From the NCBI GenBank assembly GCA_934385225.1, contig CAKRPQ010000020.1:1-28523 (forward strand): DNA of 28,523 nucleotides. Direction: 5' to 3'. The notes beneath the pieces are model-generated. The model searched no databases. It saw nothing but the letters and a program-made list of their open reading frames with translations, and had not been told where the DNA came from. Shown one piece after another: positions 17,469-25,308 of this stretch. A program made the position numbers and the translations under genes. Source of the DNA: an uncultured Eubacteriales bacterium. GTDB taxonomy: Bacteria; Bacillota; Clostridia; Oscillospirales; CAG-272. Each line of letters starts with the position of its first letter. Positions within the stretch are counted from its first letter, which is position 1.

Positions 17469-17502
17469 TCCTTTTCCTCCGTCACATTCTTATTCAGTAT
17501 AT

Positions 17503-17531
17503 ATTTTACCCTATTTTTCCCGATTTGTAAA
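17503..17531 (-). promoter_or_regulatory. Sigma-A promoter for pyrH-frr
   Basis: On the minus strand TTTACA (17526-17531, five of six matches) and TAAAAT (17503-17508) are separated by exactly 17 bases, about 35 bases before the pyrH start. No terminator is visible after the upstream SpoIID-like gene, so some readthrough into pyrH is possible. Confidence 0.7.
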
Positions 17532-17553
17532 TACCTTTTTTCAATTTTTATCC

Positions 17554-18912
17554 TCACTGTGCGGGAAAGGTGTATTCGCCCCTTGCGAGGCGCACGACTT
17601 CAAGCCATGTGAGAGGTCCCGTAACACCCGTGACGGGCGCGCCCGCGTTCCGCTGTATCGCCCTTATCGCGTTTGCCGTCGCTGGTCCGTACACGCCGTC
17701 CACGGTCACTCTCGGAACGAACGAATATCTGTCCGACGCCTCGTTTATGAGCGTTTGAAGTCGGCGGACGTCCTCACCCGTAACGCCCTCCGAGAGAAAT
17801 CTGCCGCCGTATATCTCCTCCGACGCTTCGCCCCCCGCGGGCAGAGAATTTATCACCTCGAAATAGCGGTAATTTATCGCGTTCCATGTATCTCTGCCGA
17901 CGATGCCGTCGGGCAGAAGCCCCTCCTCGTTCTGAAAGGCGATAACGGCGTCCCGCGTCCGCTCGCCGAAGATGCCGTCTATCGGCACAAGCGGAAGTTC
18001 ATTGTCAAAATACGCGAGAACGTCAAGATAATACTGCACGACGCGCACGTTTTCGCCCGTATCGCCGAGTCCGAACGCCGTCGAATACACCCTCTCGATC
18101 TCCTCCTCGCGCAGTCCCTCGCTCTGTATCTCGGAAAGGCGTTTCACCGCATTATAGATTGATTTTATCTTATACCACGTCGCCTTTCCGACAATTCCGT
18201 CGGGCGTGAGGTTAAATGTGGTCTGAAAATTCTTCACCGCCTCCTCGGTTGCTCTGTCGAAAACGGCGGTGTCGTCAAGCCGTGGCGAGACGGACGGGTA
18301 ACTCTGCCCTATTCGGTTCAGCTGGCGCTTGATTATACGCACTTCCTCGTCGCCCGATCCGAGCGAGAGCGGTCTGCCCGGATATGACGGAAGAAGCGTC
18401 CCCGTCGGCGCGTTATAGACGATATTTATATCGTCGCCGTAGTAGTATTGCAATATCTCGTAAGGCGTCAGTCCCTCCCGTGCAAGTGCAACCGTTCCCC
18501 ATTGCGAAAGACCGTTACAGGTAACCGTTGTGCCGTTACAATACTGCGCAAACAACGGCTCGACAAATCCCTGTCTTACAACGTAATTATTGAAAATATT
18601 ATCGACTATCTCGGAAATGTTGCCGAAAATGTCCCTGCCGTAGACGAACGACTGGTCGTAGCGCGTCGAATTCGTTATATCAAAATCGTAGCCGCGCGAG
18701 CGGTAATATTCGGTGAAAATTCGGTTGAGAGCAAATGAAATCTGCGCGTAAATATTCGCCCTTATCGCGGATTCGGGCCAGGTCGGGTATATCTCGCTCG
18801 ACGCAACGTTTTTTATATAGTCCGCAAACGAAACGCGGACGTTCGGCGCGCTCGCGTCATTCGGGTCGCCGAGGTGTACCGTCACATAATCGGGTATCTT
18901 TACGACTGCCAT
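17554..18912 (-). CDS. SpoIID-like protein with three peptidoglycan-binding repeats
   Basis: 452 residues. Residues about 30-165 resemble the SpoIID/LytB domain, a lytic transglycosylase that cuts glycan strands. The stretch is SSEIYPTWPESAIRANIYAQ followed by SFALNR, then a Cys-containing NGTTVTCNGLSQWGT and GLTPYEILQYYYGDDI. Glu40 lies where the SpoIID catalytic Glu would fall (inference). Three PG_binding_1 repeats follow at about 183-250, 281-347 and 372-440, each with the DG(I/V)(V/F/Y)G...T...(V/I)...FQ pattern (LTPDGIVGKATW, IDGIFGERT, VDGVYGPAT). No signal peptide or membrane anchor is visible, which is odd for a wall enzyme. The ATG lies inside the last codons of the amidase gene (13-base overlap) behind GGAGGG. 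A spore-cortex or engulfment-related wall role is likely but unproven. Confidence 0.82.
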   Translation of the reverse strand: MAVVKIPDYVTVHLGDPNDASAPNVRVSFADYIKNVASSEIYPTWPESAIRANIYAQISFALNRIFTEYYRSRGYDFDITNSTRYDQSFVYGRDIFGNISEIVDNIFNNYVVRQGFVEPLFAQYCNGTTVTCNGLSQWGTVALAREGLTPYEILQYYYGDDINIVYNAPTGTLLPSYPGRPLSLGSGDEEVRIIKRQLNRIGQSYPSVSPRLDDTAVFDRATEEAVKNFQTTFNLTPDGIVGKATWYKIKSIYNAVKRLSEIQSEGLREEEIERVYSTAFGLGDTGENVRVVQYYLDVLAYFDNELPLVPIDGIFGERTRDAVIAFQNEEGLLPDGIVGRDTWNAINYRYFEVINSLPAGGEASEEIYGGRFLSEGVTGEDVRRLQTLINEASDRYSFVPRVTVDGVYGPATANAIRAIQRNAGAPVTGVTGPLTWLEVVRLARGEYTFPAQ

Positions 18913-20087
18913 ACTTCGTTCCCTCCCGCAAGGTTCATTCTCAGCGGCTGTATCGTCTTTACACCCTCGAATATCTCGACGTCGCGCCTTATCGAAATAA
19001 ATCCTTTCTTCTCCGCTTCAAGCACATATACCGCCGTCTTGTCGGGTCTGCCGTATTCAAGCGTGGTGTCTCTCGGCGGCGCGGGCAGAACTATACTCTC
19101 TATTATGCCACTGCCGTCGGTCATTCCCTCAAAGAATATGTAGTCGCCGTCGCCTATATCCTTGCTTATCCGCACGACAACTCCCGCTTCGGGTATGGAC
19201 TGATTCCCGCGGTACGCCTGTATTTTAAGCATTCCCGTTTTGTTGTTCTCGGCGATAAATTCGTCGTATGTGCCGTCGTAATCCTCTTTTTCCTCGCTTA
19301 CGGCGGGCGGATTGTCCCGCGGGACTTCCGCGTTTTCTACACCAAAAACGCTGTTTTCCGCGCTTTCGCCGTTTTCGCTAAATTCGGGCGAATTCGGTCT
19401 TTCCGCGCCCGAACCGCTTTTTTCGGGCATATTCGGTGTGCTCGGCGTCTCCTCACTCCTCGGATTCTCCGTTTCCCGCATCTCCATTGCCTGCACCTCC
19501 GCCGAAACCTCGGCATATGTGTCCTCGGAACGGTTAAAATAGTCGAAGATTCCGTTCGCTATTCCGCGCGCGAAAAGTTCGGGTGAATTTGCCATAAGAT
19601 CAGCCTCTTCGGGGTTTGAAATAAAGCCGAGTTCGACGAGAAGCGCGGGCATCTGCGTCTTTTTGAGAACGTAAAGCCCGGGACGCGGCACAACTCCGCG
19701 CGAACGGAAGCCCGTCGATAGGGTCAACTGTTCAAGTATCGACTCCGCGAGCGGATAGGCGGGCGAGGTCAGGCTGTAAACGAGAATTTCCGTGCCGCCC
19801 GCCTGCGGGTTTACAGACGAATTTGTGTGCAGACTGATAAAATAGTCCGCACCCCATGCGTTTGCCTCGTTTACGCGTGCCGCGAGCGACGTCGCGGTTG
19901 AAGTGCCGAGCTGCGTTGTCCTTTGCGGCCGCGAGAGCTTTGTTTCGTAGCCGTTTTCGCGCAATATAGCGGCGAGGCGCACGCCTATTTCGTAAACGAT
20001 GTCCTGCTCGCGGTAGCCGCCTCCCTCCGCGCCCGCGTTCGGATTTACGGGGTTATGCCCCTGGTCGATATAAATTTTTACTGCCAT
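18900..20087 (-). CDS. N-acetylmuramoyl-L-alanine amidase (Amidase_3) with disordered linker and C-terminal beta domain
   Basis: 395 residues. Zinc amidases of this family cleave the bond between MurNAc and the stem peptide. Catalytic domain about 1-190: zinc ligands are probably His11 (IDQGHNP), Glu27 (YREQD) and His87 (ISLHTNS), with the catalytic Glu152 in LLVELGFISNPEEAD. All four are present. A linker rich in Ser, Pro, Glu and Asn (about 195-270) follows, then a roughly 110-residue beta-rich domain (IQAYRGNQSIPEAGVVVRI, then TDGSGIIESIVLPAP) resembling carboxypeptidase-regulatory folds. No signal peptide is visible; the protein starts directly with the first strand of the fold. AAAGGAGG precedes the ATG by 7 bases. 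The gene is translationally coupled to the SpoIID-like gene. Confidence 0.9.
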   Translation of the reverse strand: MAVKIYIDQGHNPVNPNAGAEGGGYREQDIVYEIGVRLAAILRENGYETKLSRPQRTTQLGTSTATSLAARVNEANAWGADYFISLHTNSSVNPQAGGTEILVYSLTSPAYPLAESILEQLTLSTGFRSRGVVPRPGLYVLKKTQMPALLVELGFISNPEEADLMANSPELFARGIANGIFDYFNRSEDTYAEVSAEVQAMEMRETENPRSEETPSTPNMPEKSGSGAERPNSPEFSENGESAENSVFGVENAEVPRDNPPAVSEEKEDYDGTYDEFIAENNKTGMLKIQAYRGNQSIPEAGVVVRISKDIGDGDYIFFEGMTDGSGIIESIVLPAPPRDTTLEYGRPDKTAVYVLEAEKKGFISIRRDVEIFEGVKTIQPLRMNLAGGNEVWQS

Positions 20088-20111
20088 ATTTTGCCTCCTT
20101 TTTCACATTGC

Positions 20112-20119
20112 ATTATATG
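20112..20119 (-). promoter_or_regulatory. Candidate -10 element of the amidase operon
   Basis: CATATAAT on the minus strand contains a perfect TATAAT and also matches seven of eight positions of the sigma-E -10 (CATACANT). I could not find a convincing -35 for either sigma factor. It lies about 25 bases before the amidase start and its upstream end overlaps a TGCGGCA half-site (20118-20124). Confidence 0.35.
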
Positions 20120-20185
20120 CGGCAGCACAAAATGTCGTGACTGAATGAATAAAATTTCCGATTTTGACTGATATTTATACTGACC

Positions 20186-20200
20186 TGCGGCATTGCCGCA
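20186..20200. promoter_or_regulatory. Perfect 15-bp palindrome, candidate operator of the mgl operon
   Basis: TGCGGCA and TGCCGCA flank a single central T. It lies 30 bases before the mglB start and just downstream of a TATACT -10-like hexamer (20176-20181), where a repressor would cover the start of transcription. The same half-site TGCGGCA recurs singly at 20118-20124. It could instead be a small hairpin in the leader. Confidence 0.4.
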
Positions 20201-20230
20201 TCATTCTACAAAACCGAAAGGATAAACAAA

Positions 20231-21301
20231 ATGAAAAAGTTGTCTTTGTTTTTAAGCGTACTCATTCTCGTTTTCTCCCTTACCGCGCTTGTATCGTGCG
20301 GCGGCGAAAAAAACGGCACTGCGGCGGTACACGTCTTCTACTACACTTACAGCGACACCTACATTTCGGGCGTGCGTTCGGCTCTTGACAAAAATCTGAC
20401 CGAGGCGGGTATAACCTACCAGGACTACGACGGCGGCGGAAACCAGACGACGCAGACAGAACAGATTCAGACGGCGATAACGAAGGGCGCAAAGCTCATC
20501 GTCGTCAACATCGTGAACACAGGCTCGGACGACGCATCGAAAGGTATCGTCAGCCTTGCGAAGAACGCGGGCATTCCCGTCATTTTCTTCAACCGTGAAG
20601 TATCCGACGCGGTGATCTCCTCATACGACAAATGTGCTTTTGTCGGCACGAAAGCGGAGGAAGCGGGCATAATGCAGGGTGAAATGATAGGCGAATATGT
20701 CCTCTCTCACTACGACGAAATCGATCTCAACGGAGACGGCGAGATCTCCTATATCCTCTTCAAGGGCGAAGAAGGCAACAACGAGGCAATCTACCGCACG
20801 AAATACAGCGTCGAAGAGGCGGACAAAATGCTTGCCGAGGCGGGCAAGCCCGCGCTCAGATTCTACGACGCGAGCAACGTAAACGGCTATCTTGTCGACA
20901 AGAACGGGCAGTGGTCAGCTGCGGCGGCAAACGAATATATGGTGACGGCGCTCACCTCTTACAACGAGGCGTCGAACAACATGATAGAGCTTGTCATCTG
21001 CAACAACGACGGCATGGCAGAGGGCGCCGTATCCGCACTTTCGGGCGCGGGATACAACAACGGCAGCGGAAAGAGCATTCCCGTTTTCGGCGTTGACGCG
21101 ACAGCCGCCGCGATAAACCTCATAAAGAGCGGAAATATGGCGGGAACGATAAAGCAGGACGCGGACGGTATGGCTTCCGCCATCGCAAAGCTCGCCTCGA
21201 ACGTGACGGAGGGCAAGGACTTAATGGCAGACACAGACGATCTTAACATCGACGAGGACGTTGCGAAAATCAGGATTCCCTATTCAAAGTATCTCGGATA
21301 A
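20231..21301 (+). CDS. mglB: Galactose/methyl-galactoside-type ABC importer, substrate-binding lipoprotein
   Basis: 356 residues. A lipoprotein signal peptide (MKKLSLFL..., lipobox LVSC, Cys at about 23) anchors it outside the membrane. The rest is a periplasmic-binding-protein fold of the ribose/galactose group. YTYSDTYIS, FFNREVS, NGQWSAAAANEYM, VICNNDGMAEGA and VFGVDATAAA align with MglB sugar-contact segments. DLNGDGEISYILFKGEEGNNEA matches the calcium-binding loop of MglB. Compared from memory with Escherichia coli MglB, the stacking aromatics, Asn and Asp look kept. The contact His/Asp pair after the loop appears changed (NNEA instead of HPDA), so galactose specificity is not certain. 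GAAAGGA precedes the ATG. First gene of the mgl operon. Confidence 0.88.
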   Translation: MKKLSLFLSVLILVFSLTALVSCGGEKNGTAAVHVFYYTYSDTYISGVRSALDKNLTEAGITYQDYDGGGNQTTQTEQIQTAITKGAKLIVVNIVNTGSDDASKGIVSLAKNAGIPVIFFNREVSDAVISSYDKCAFVGTKAEEAGIMQGEMIGEYVLSHYDEIDLNGDGEISYILFKGEEGNNEAIYRTKYSVEEADKMLAEAGKPALRFYDASNVNGYLVDKNGQWSAAAANEYMVTALTSYNEASNNMIELVICNNDGMAEGAVSALSGAGYNNGSGKSIPVFGVDATAAAINLIKSGNMAGTIKQDADGMASAIAKLASNVTEGKDLMADTDDLNIDEDVAKIRIPYSKYLG

Positions 21302-21312
21302 GAGGTGAATTT

Positions 21313-22812
21313 ATGTCCGAAGAAATTCTACTCGAAATGAAAGGCATCTGCAAGGAATTTCCGGGTGTAAAGGCTCTCGACGGCGTATCTCTCCGCGTAA
21401 AAAAAGGCACCGTTCACGCTCTTATGGGCGAAAACGGCGCGGGAAAATCGACGCTTATGAAATGCCTTTTCGGCATTTATTCAAAGGACGCGGGGGAAAT
21501 TTTTCTTGACGGAAAAGAGGTAAACTTCAAAAACTCGAAGGAAGCGCTCGAAGCGGGCGTCGCGATGGTTCATCAGGAGCTTAATCAGGCTCTGAAACGG
21601 AGCGTCGCCGACAACCTCTGGCTCGGAAGATACCCCAAAAAATTCGGCATATTCGTCTCCGACAAAAAAATGCAGAGCGACACAAAGCGCATTTTCGCCG
21701 AACTCGGTATAGATATTGACCCGAAAATGACGATGAGCCGTCTTTCCGTCGCGAAGCGCCAGATGGCGGAGATCGCAAAAGCGGTCTCCTACGACGCGAA
21801 AGTAATAGTCCTTGACGAGCCGACCTCGTCCCTTACCGAGCAGGAAGTCGAACATCTCTTCAAAATCATAGAAATGCTCCGCTCGCGCGGGTGCGGGATA
21901 ATCTATATCTCCCACAAAATGGAGGAGATACTGCGCATTTCCGACGAAATAACCGTCATGCGCGACGGAACGCTCGTAAAAACCTCTCCCGCGTCCGAAA
22001 TGACGATGGATTCCATCATTCGTCTGATGGTCGGCAGAGAATTATCGAACCGTTTTCCGCCGAAAACGAACGTCCCCGGCGACATCATTTTCAGCGTGCG
22101 CGGCCTTAGCGCAAAATACTCGCATTTGCGGGACGTTTCGTTTGACGTACGCGCGGGCGAAATACTCGGCATTGCGGGGCTTGCGGGCGCGGGCAGAACC
22201 GAAGTTCTCGAAAACATTTTCGGCGTCGCGACGAGAAGCGGCGGCAGGCTCATTCTCCGCGGACGCGAAATAAAAAACCGAAATCCACGCGAGGCAATCA
22301 AAAACGGCTTTGCTCTGCTTACCGAGGAGCGGCGCGCGACGGGAATTTTCGGTATTCTGAACATCTGCGAGAACACGACTGTTTCGTCACTTAAAAAATA
22401 TATGAAAGGCGGACTTTTCCTCTCCGACAAAGAGCGCAGGCGCGACACAGACGAGATGATAAAGGCAATGAAGATAAAAACGCCGTCGCAAAAAACGCAG
22501 ATACGCACCCTGTCGGGCGGAAATCAGCAAAAAATCATTCTCGGCCGCTGGCTTCTGACCTCTCCCGACATTCTTATGCTCGACGAGCCGACGCGCGGCA
22601 TCGACGTCGGCGCAAAATACGAAATTTACCGGCTCATAACAGACCTCGCGAGGGAGGGCAAAGCCGTCATTATGGTTTCGGGCGAGCTTCCCGAACTTCT
22701 CGGTGTCTGCGACCGCATATGCGTAATGTCGGGCGGGATAATGACGGGCGTTCTTGACGCCTCCGACACGTCGCAGGAAGAAATAATGGCTCTCGCCGCA
22801 AAGAACGCGTGA
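21313..22812 (+). CDS. mglA: Sugar ABC transporter ATPase, two nucleotide-binding domains
   Basis: 499 residues, the standard length of the MglA/RbsA group. It energises sugar import. The first domain has Walker A GENGAGKST, signature LSVAKRQMAEIAKAV and Walker B VIVLDEPTSSLTEQE. The second has the degenerate Walker A GLAGAGRTE typical of this family, LSGGNQQKIILGRWL and ILMLDEPTRGIDVGA. Conserved MglA stretches such as ALMGENGAGKSTLMKCLFGI and MVHQELNQALKRSVADNLWLGR favour the galactose over the ribose subgroup. It starts 11 bases after mglB behind GAGGTGA. All catalytic motifs of the family are in place. Confidence 0.94.
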   Translation: MSEEILLEMKGICKEFPGVKALDGVSLRVKKGTVHALMGENGAGKSTLMKCLFGIYSKDAGEIFLDGKEVNFKNSKEALEAGVAMVHQELNQALKRSVADNLWLGRYPKKFGIFVSDKKMQSDTKRIFAELGIDIDPKMTMSRLSVAKRQMAEIAKAVSYDAKVIVLDEPTSSLTEQEVEHLFKIIEMLRSRGCGIIYISHKMEEILRISDEITVMRDGTLVKTSPASEMTMDSIIRLMVGRELSNRFPPKTNVPGDIIFSVRGLSAKYSHLRDVSFDVRAGEILGIAGLAGAGRTEVLENIFGVATRSGGRLILRGREIKNRNPREAIKNGFALLTEERRATGIFGILNICENTTVSSLKKYMKGGLFLSDKERRRDTDEMIKAMKIKTPSQKTQIRTLSGGNQQKIILGRWLLTSPDILMLDEPTRGIDVGAKYEIYRLITDLAREGKAVIMVSGELPELLGVCDRICVMSGGIMTGVLDASDTSQEEIMALAAKNA

Positions 22813-22824
22813 AAGGAATTAAAT

Positions 22825-23880
22825 ATGACTGTTCCGATTATTAAAAAACTCAAAGAAATGGACAAAAAAGAGCGGAAAAATTATATAAGCGAGCTTATTA
22901 TAAACAATTCCCTCTATGTATTTCTCATCGCGGCGGTGGTCATAATACAGCTTATAAACAGCTCGTTTCTGTCGGGGCCGTCCGTCGTGAACATCATTTC
23001 GCTCTCGGCGGCGAACCTCCCTATCGCTCTCGGCATAGCGGGCGCGATAATCTTAACGGGTACGGACCTCTCGGCGGGACGAATCGTCGGTCTTGTCGCG
23101 TGCGTCTCCGCGTCCCTTTTGCAGGCGAGCGGTTATCCGAGCAAAATGTTCCCGTCGCTTGACACGCTCCCCATACCCGTCGTTCTCCTTATCGCGCTCG
23201 CGATAGGAGCCGTCGTCGGGCTTATCAACGGTTTCTGCACCGCGAATTTCAATCTGCATCCGTTCATCGTGACCCTCTCGACACAGCTTATCGTCTACGG
23301 AACGCTCCTTATGTACCTTATGACAGGCGGAAACAACGGTCAGTCGATTTCGGGGCTCTCCGACTCATACACGAACTTTATAAAGGGCAGCTTCATCTCG
23401 CTCGGCAGAACACCGATACCGAACTACGTCTGGTATGCCCTCATCATCACAGTCATTATGTGGTTCGTCTGGAACAAAACCGCATTCGGCAAGGATATGT
23501 TCGCCGTCGGCTCCAACCCCGACGCCGCCAACGTTTCGGGCGTAAACGTGAAGCGCGTTATCATTCTCGTCTTTACGCTCGCGGGCATAATGTACGGCGT
23601 AACGGGCTTTATCGAAGCGGCGCGAATCAGCTCAAACTCGGCGGCGACGGGTCTTAACTACGAACTTGACGCTATCGCGGCGTGCGTTATCGGCGGCGTT
23701 TCGTTCGTCGGAGGTATCGGCAAGATAAGAGGCGTTATTATGGGCGTTGTACTGCTCCGCCTCATCTTTGTCGGACTTACGTTTCTCTCTATCGACTCGA
23801 ATATGCAATATATAATAAAGGGTTTGATAATCCTCATTGCCTGCGCCATTGATATGCGCAAATATCTCGTCAGAAAGTGA
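22825..23880 (+). CDS. mglC: Sugar ABC transporter permease
   Basis: 351 residues with about eight to ten hydrophobic segments, the BPD_transp_2 (RbsC/MglC) fold. The conserved GTDLSAGRIVGLVACV near residue 75 and GLINGFCTANFNLHPFIVTLSTQLIVYG near 135 are MglC-like. The EAA-loop equivalent AVGSNPDAANVSGVNVKRV and SSNSAATGLNYELDAIAACVIGGVSFVGG follow. It starts 12 bases after mglA behind AAAGGA. Its stop is followed at once by a small membrane protein gene. Confidence 0.94.
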   Translation: MTVPIIKKLKEMDKKERKNYISELIINNSLYVFLIAAVVIIQLINSSFLSGPSVVNIISLSAANLPIALGIAGAIILTGTDLSAGRIVGLVACVSASLLQASGYPSKMFPSLDTLPIPVVLLIALAIGAVVGLINGFCTANFNLHPFIVTLSTQLIVYGTLLMYLMTGGNNGQSISGLSDSYTNFIKGSFISLGRTPIPNYVWYALIITVIMWFVWNKTAFGKDMFAVGSNPDAANVSGVNVKRVIILVFTLAGIMYGVTGFIEAARISSNSAATGLNYELDAIAACVIGGVSFVGGIGKIRGVIMGVVLLRLIFVGLTFLSIDSNMQYIIKGLIILIACAIDMRKYLVRK

Positions 23881-23888
23881 TTGAACAA

Positions 23889-24242
23889 ATGAAAAAAACA
23901 ATATACGACGGTGTAAAAATATCCGAAAAAGTCCTGACGGCAAGCATTTTTGCGGGACTTGCGCTCATGCTCCTGCTCGTTATCGGCGCGAGCATGACGG
24001 GCTTTACCGTCACCTACAAATCGGGAGACACGCGTCTCTCGGAGGAACACGTCCGCTACGGCGAGCATCTGAGCGCGCCGACAGAACCGACGCGCGACGG
24101 ATATATCTTTGAAGGCTGGTGCACTTCTCCCGCAGGCGGCATAAAATACGACTTTGAGAAAAACGTCGCAAAGGACGACATCATCCTCTACGCCTCGTGG
24201 AGGCGCAGAGAAGCCGCCGCCGCAATGGAAACGGCGGAGTGA
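23889..24242 (+). CDS. Small membrane-anchored Listeria-Bacteroides (InlB B-like) repeat protein
   Basis: 117 residues from the ATG at 23889. A GTG at 23877 that overlaps the mglC stop is an alternative and neither has a strong ribosome binding site. One membrane segment (about 18-38) follows a short basic N-terminus. It is followed by a single beta-grasp-like repeat: VTYKSGDTRLSEEHVRYGEH, then PTRDGYIFEGWCTSP, then YDFEKNVAKDDIILYASW, the Flg_new/Listeria-Bacteroides pattern. A charged tail closes it. Predicted topology puts the repeat outside the cell. It lies immediately downstream of mglC and 40 bases before ptcA. The repeat family is typical of surface proteins; its role beside a sugar importer is unknown, perhaps a transporter accessory. 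Confidence 0.72.
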   Translation: MKKTIYDGVKISEKVLTASIFAGLALMLLLVIGASMTGFTVTYKSGDTRLSEEHVRYGEHLSAPTEPTRDGYIFEGWCTSPAGGIKYDFEKNVAKDDIILYASWRRREAAAAMETAE

Positions 24243-24282
24243 AAAACAAATCAAAACTTTATACTACGGAAAGGCAAAAATT

Positions 24283-25293
24283 ATGGCACCGAAAAATTTA
24301 ATTACAACCGAGGACTTTACCAAAAAAGAACTTCTTGACATGATAAATCTCAGCATCACATTAAAAAAATGCATAAAGAACGGCTACTATCCGCCGCTTC
24401 TCCACGGCATGACCCTCGGAATGATCTTTGAGCAAAGCTCCACCCGCACAAGAGTTTCGTTTGAGACGGCAATGGAACAGCTCGGCGGTCACGCGCAGTA
24501 TCTCGCACCCGGACAGATCCAGCTCGGCGGTCACGAAACGATGGAGGACACCGCAAGAGTGCTTTCAAGGCTCGTTGACGTCATCATGGCTCGCGTCGAC
24601 GCACACAAAACCGTAGCGGATCTTGCGCGCCTTGCGACAGTACCCGTAATAAACGGCATGTCCGACTACAACCACCCGACGCAGGAGATAGGCGACGCGA
24701 TAACGATGGTGGAAAATCTCCCCGAGGGCAAGAAGATAGAAGACTGCAAGTTCGTTTTCGTCGGTGACGCAACGCAGGTGTGCGCCTCCGAAATGATGCT
24801 CACGACAAAGCTCGGAATGAAGTTCGTCCACTTCGGTCCGAAGGAAAAACAGCTCTCAGCCGAAATGCAGGAAACAGGCAGACGCAACTGCGCTTTATCG
24901 GGCGGCAGCGTCACCGTCACCGAGGACGAGGACGAGGCTCTTTCGGGCGCGGATTTCGTCTACACCGACGTCTGGTACGGTCTTTACAACGCCGAGCTTT
25001 CGCGCGAGGAAAGACTTTCGATTTTTATGCCGAAATATCAGGTCAGCGACCGCATGATGAAGAAAGCCGCTCCGCACGCGAAATTTATGCACTGTCTGCC
25101 TGCGAGCCGCGGCGAAGAAGTGCTTGACGAAGTTCTCGACGCGCCCTACTCCGTCGCCTTTGACGAAGCGGGCAACCGTCTTACGGCAATGCGCGGTATT
25201 CTCGTTTACCTTCTGCGCGACAGAATTTGCGAAAATATGAAGATCGAAGCGGCAAAATCCGCTCTTGCGGAAGAGCTTTTCAAAATTTTCTGA
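24283..25293 (+). CDS. ptcA: Putrescine carbamoyltransferase
   Basis: 336 residues. It phosphorolyses N-carbamoylputrescine to putrescine and carbamoyl phosphate. The carbamoyl-phosphate motif SSTRTR and MEQLGGHA begin the fold. Then HPTQEIGD and the catalytic HCLPASRGEE follow, shared with ornithine carbamoyltransferases. Features matching putrescine enzymes rather than ornithine ones: APGQIQLGGHETMEDT, VWYGLYNAELSREER and a C-terminal helix after LVYLLRDR. Neighbours (antiporter, agmatine deiminase, carbamate kinase) agree. The open frame extends 43 codons upstream over the previous gene, but GGAAAGG lies 8 bases before the ATG at 24283, and family length supports it. First gene of the agmatine cluster. 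Confidence 0.94.
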   Translation: MAPKNLITTEDFTKKELLDMINLSITLKKCIKNGYYPPLLHGMTLGMIFEQSSTRTRVSFETAMEQLGGHAQYLAPGQIQLGGHETMEDTARVLSRLVDVIMARVDAHKTVADLARLATVPVINGMSDYNHPTQEIGDAITMVENLPEGKKIEDCKFVFVGDATQVCASEMMLTTKLGMKFVHFGPKEKQLSAEMQETGRRNCALSGGSVTVTEDEDEALSGADFVYTDVWYGLYNAELSREERLSIFMPKYQVSDRMMKKAAPHAKFMHCLPASRGEEVLDEVLDAPYSVAFDEAGNRLTAMRGILVYLLRDRICENMKIEAAKSALAEELFKIF

Positions 25294-25308
25294 CCGAGGT
25301 GACGTCGT

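Noticed and set aside
24260..24265. TATACT as a promoter for the agmatine cluster
   Set aside because: No -35 at 16-18 bases, and the start of transcription would fall in the ribosome binding site of ptcA.
24154..24282. 43-codon upstream extension of ptcA
   Set aside because: It overlaps the repeat protein in another frame, has no family similarity, and the ATG at 24283 has a well-placed ribosome binding site.
24283..25293. Reading this gene as ornithine carbamoyltransferase (argF/arcB)
   Set aside because: QLGGHETMEDT and WYGLYNAELS, together with the agmatine deiminase and antiporter neighbours, fit putrescine carbamoyltransferase better; no arginine deiminase or arginine synthesis gene is present.
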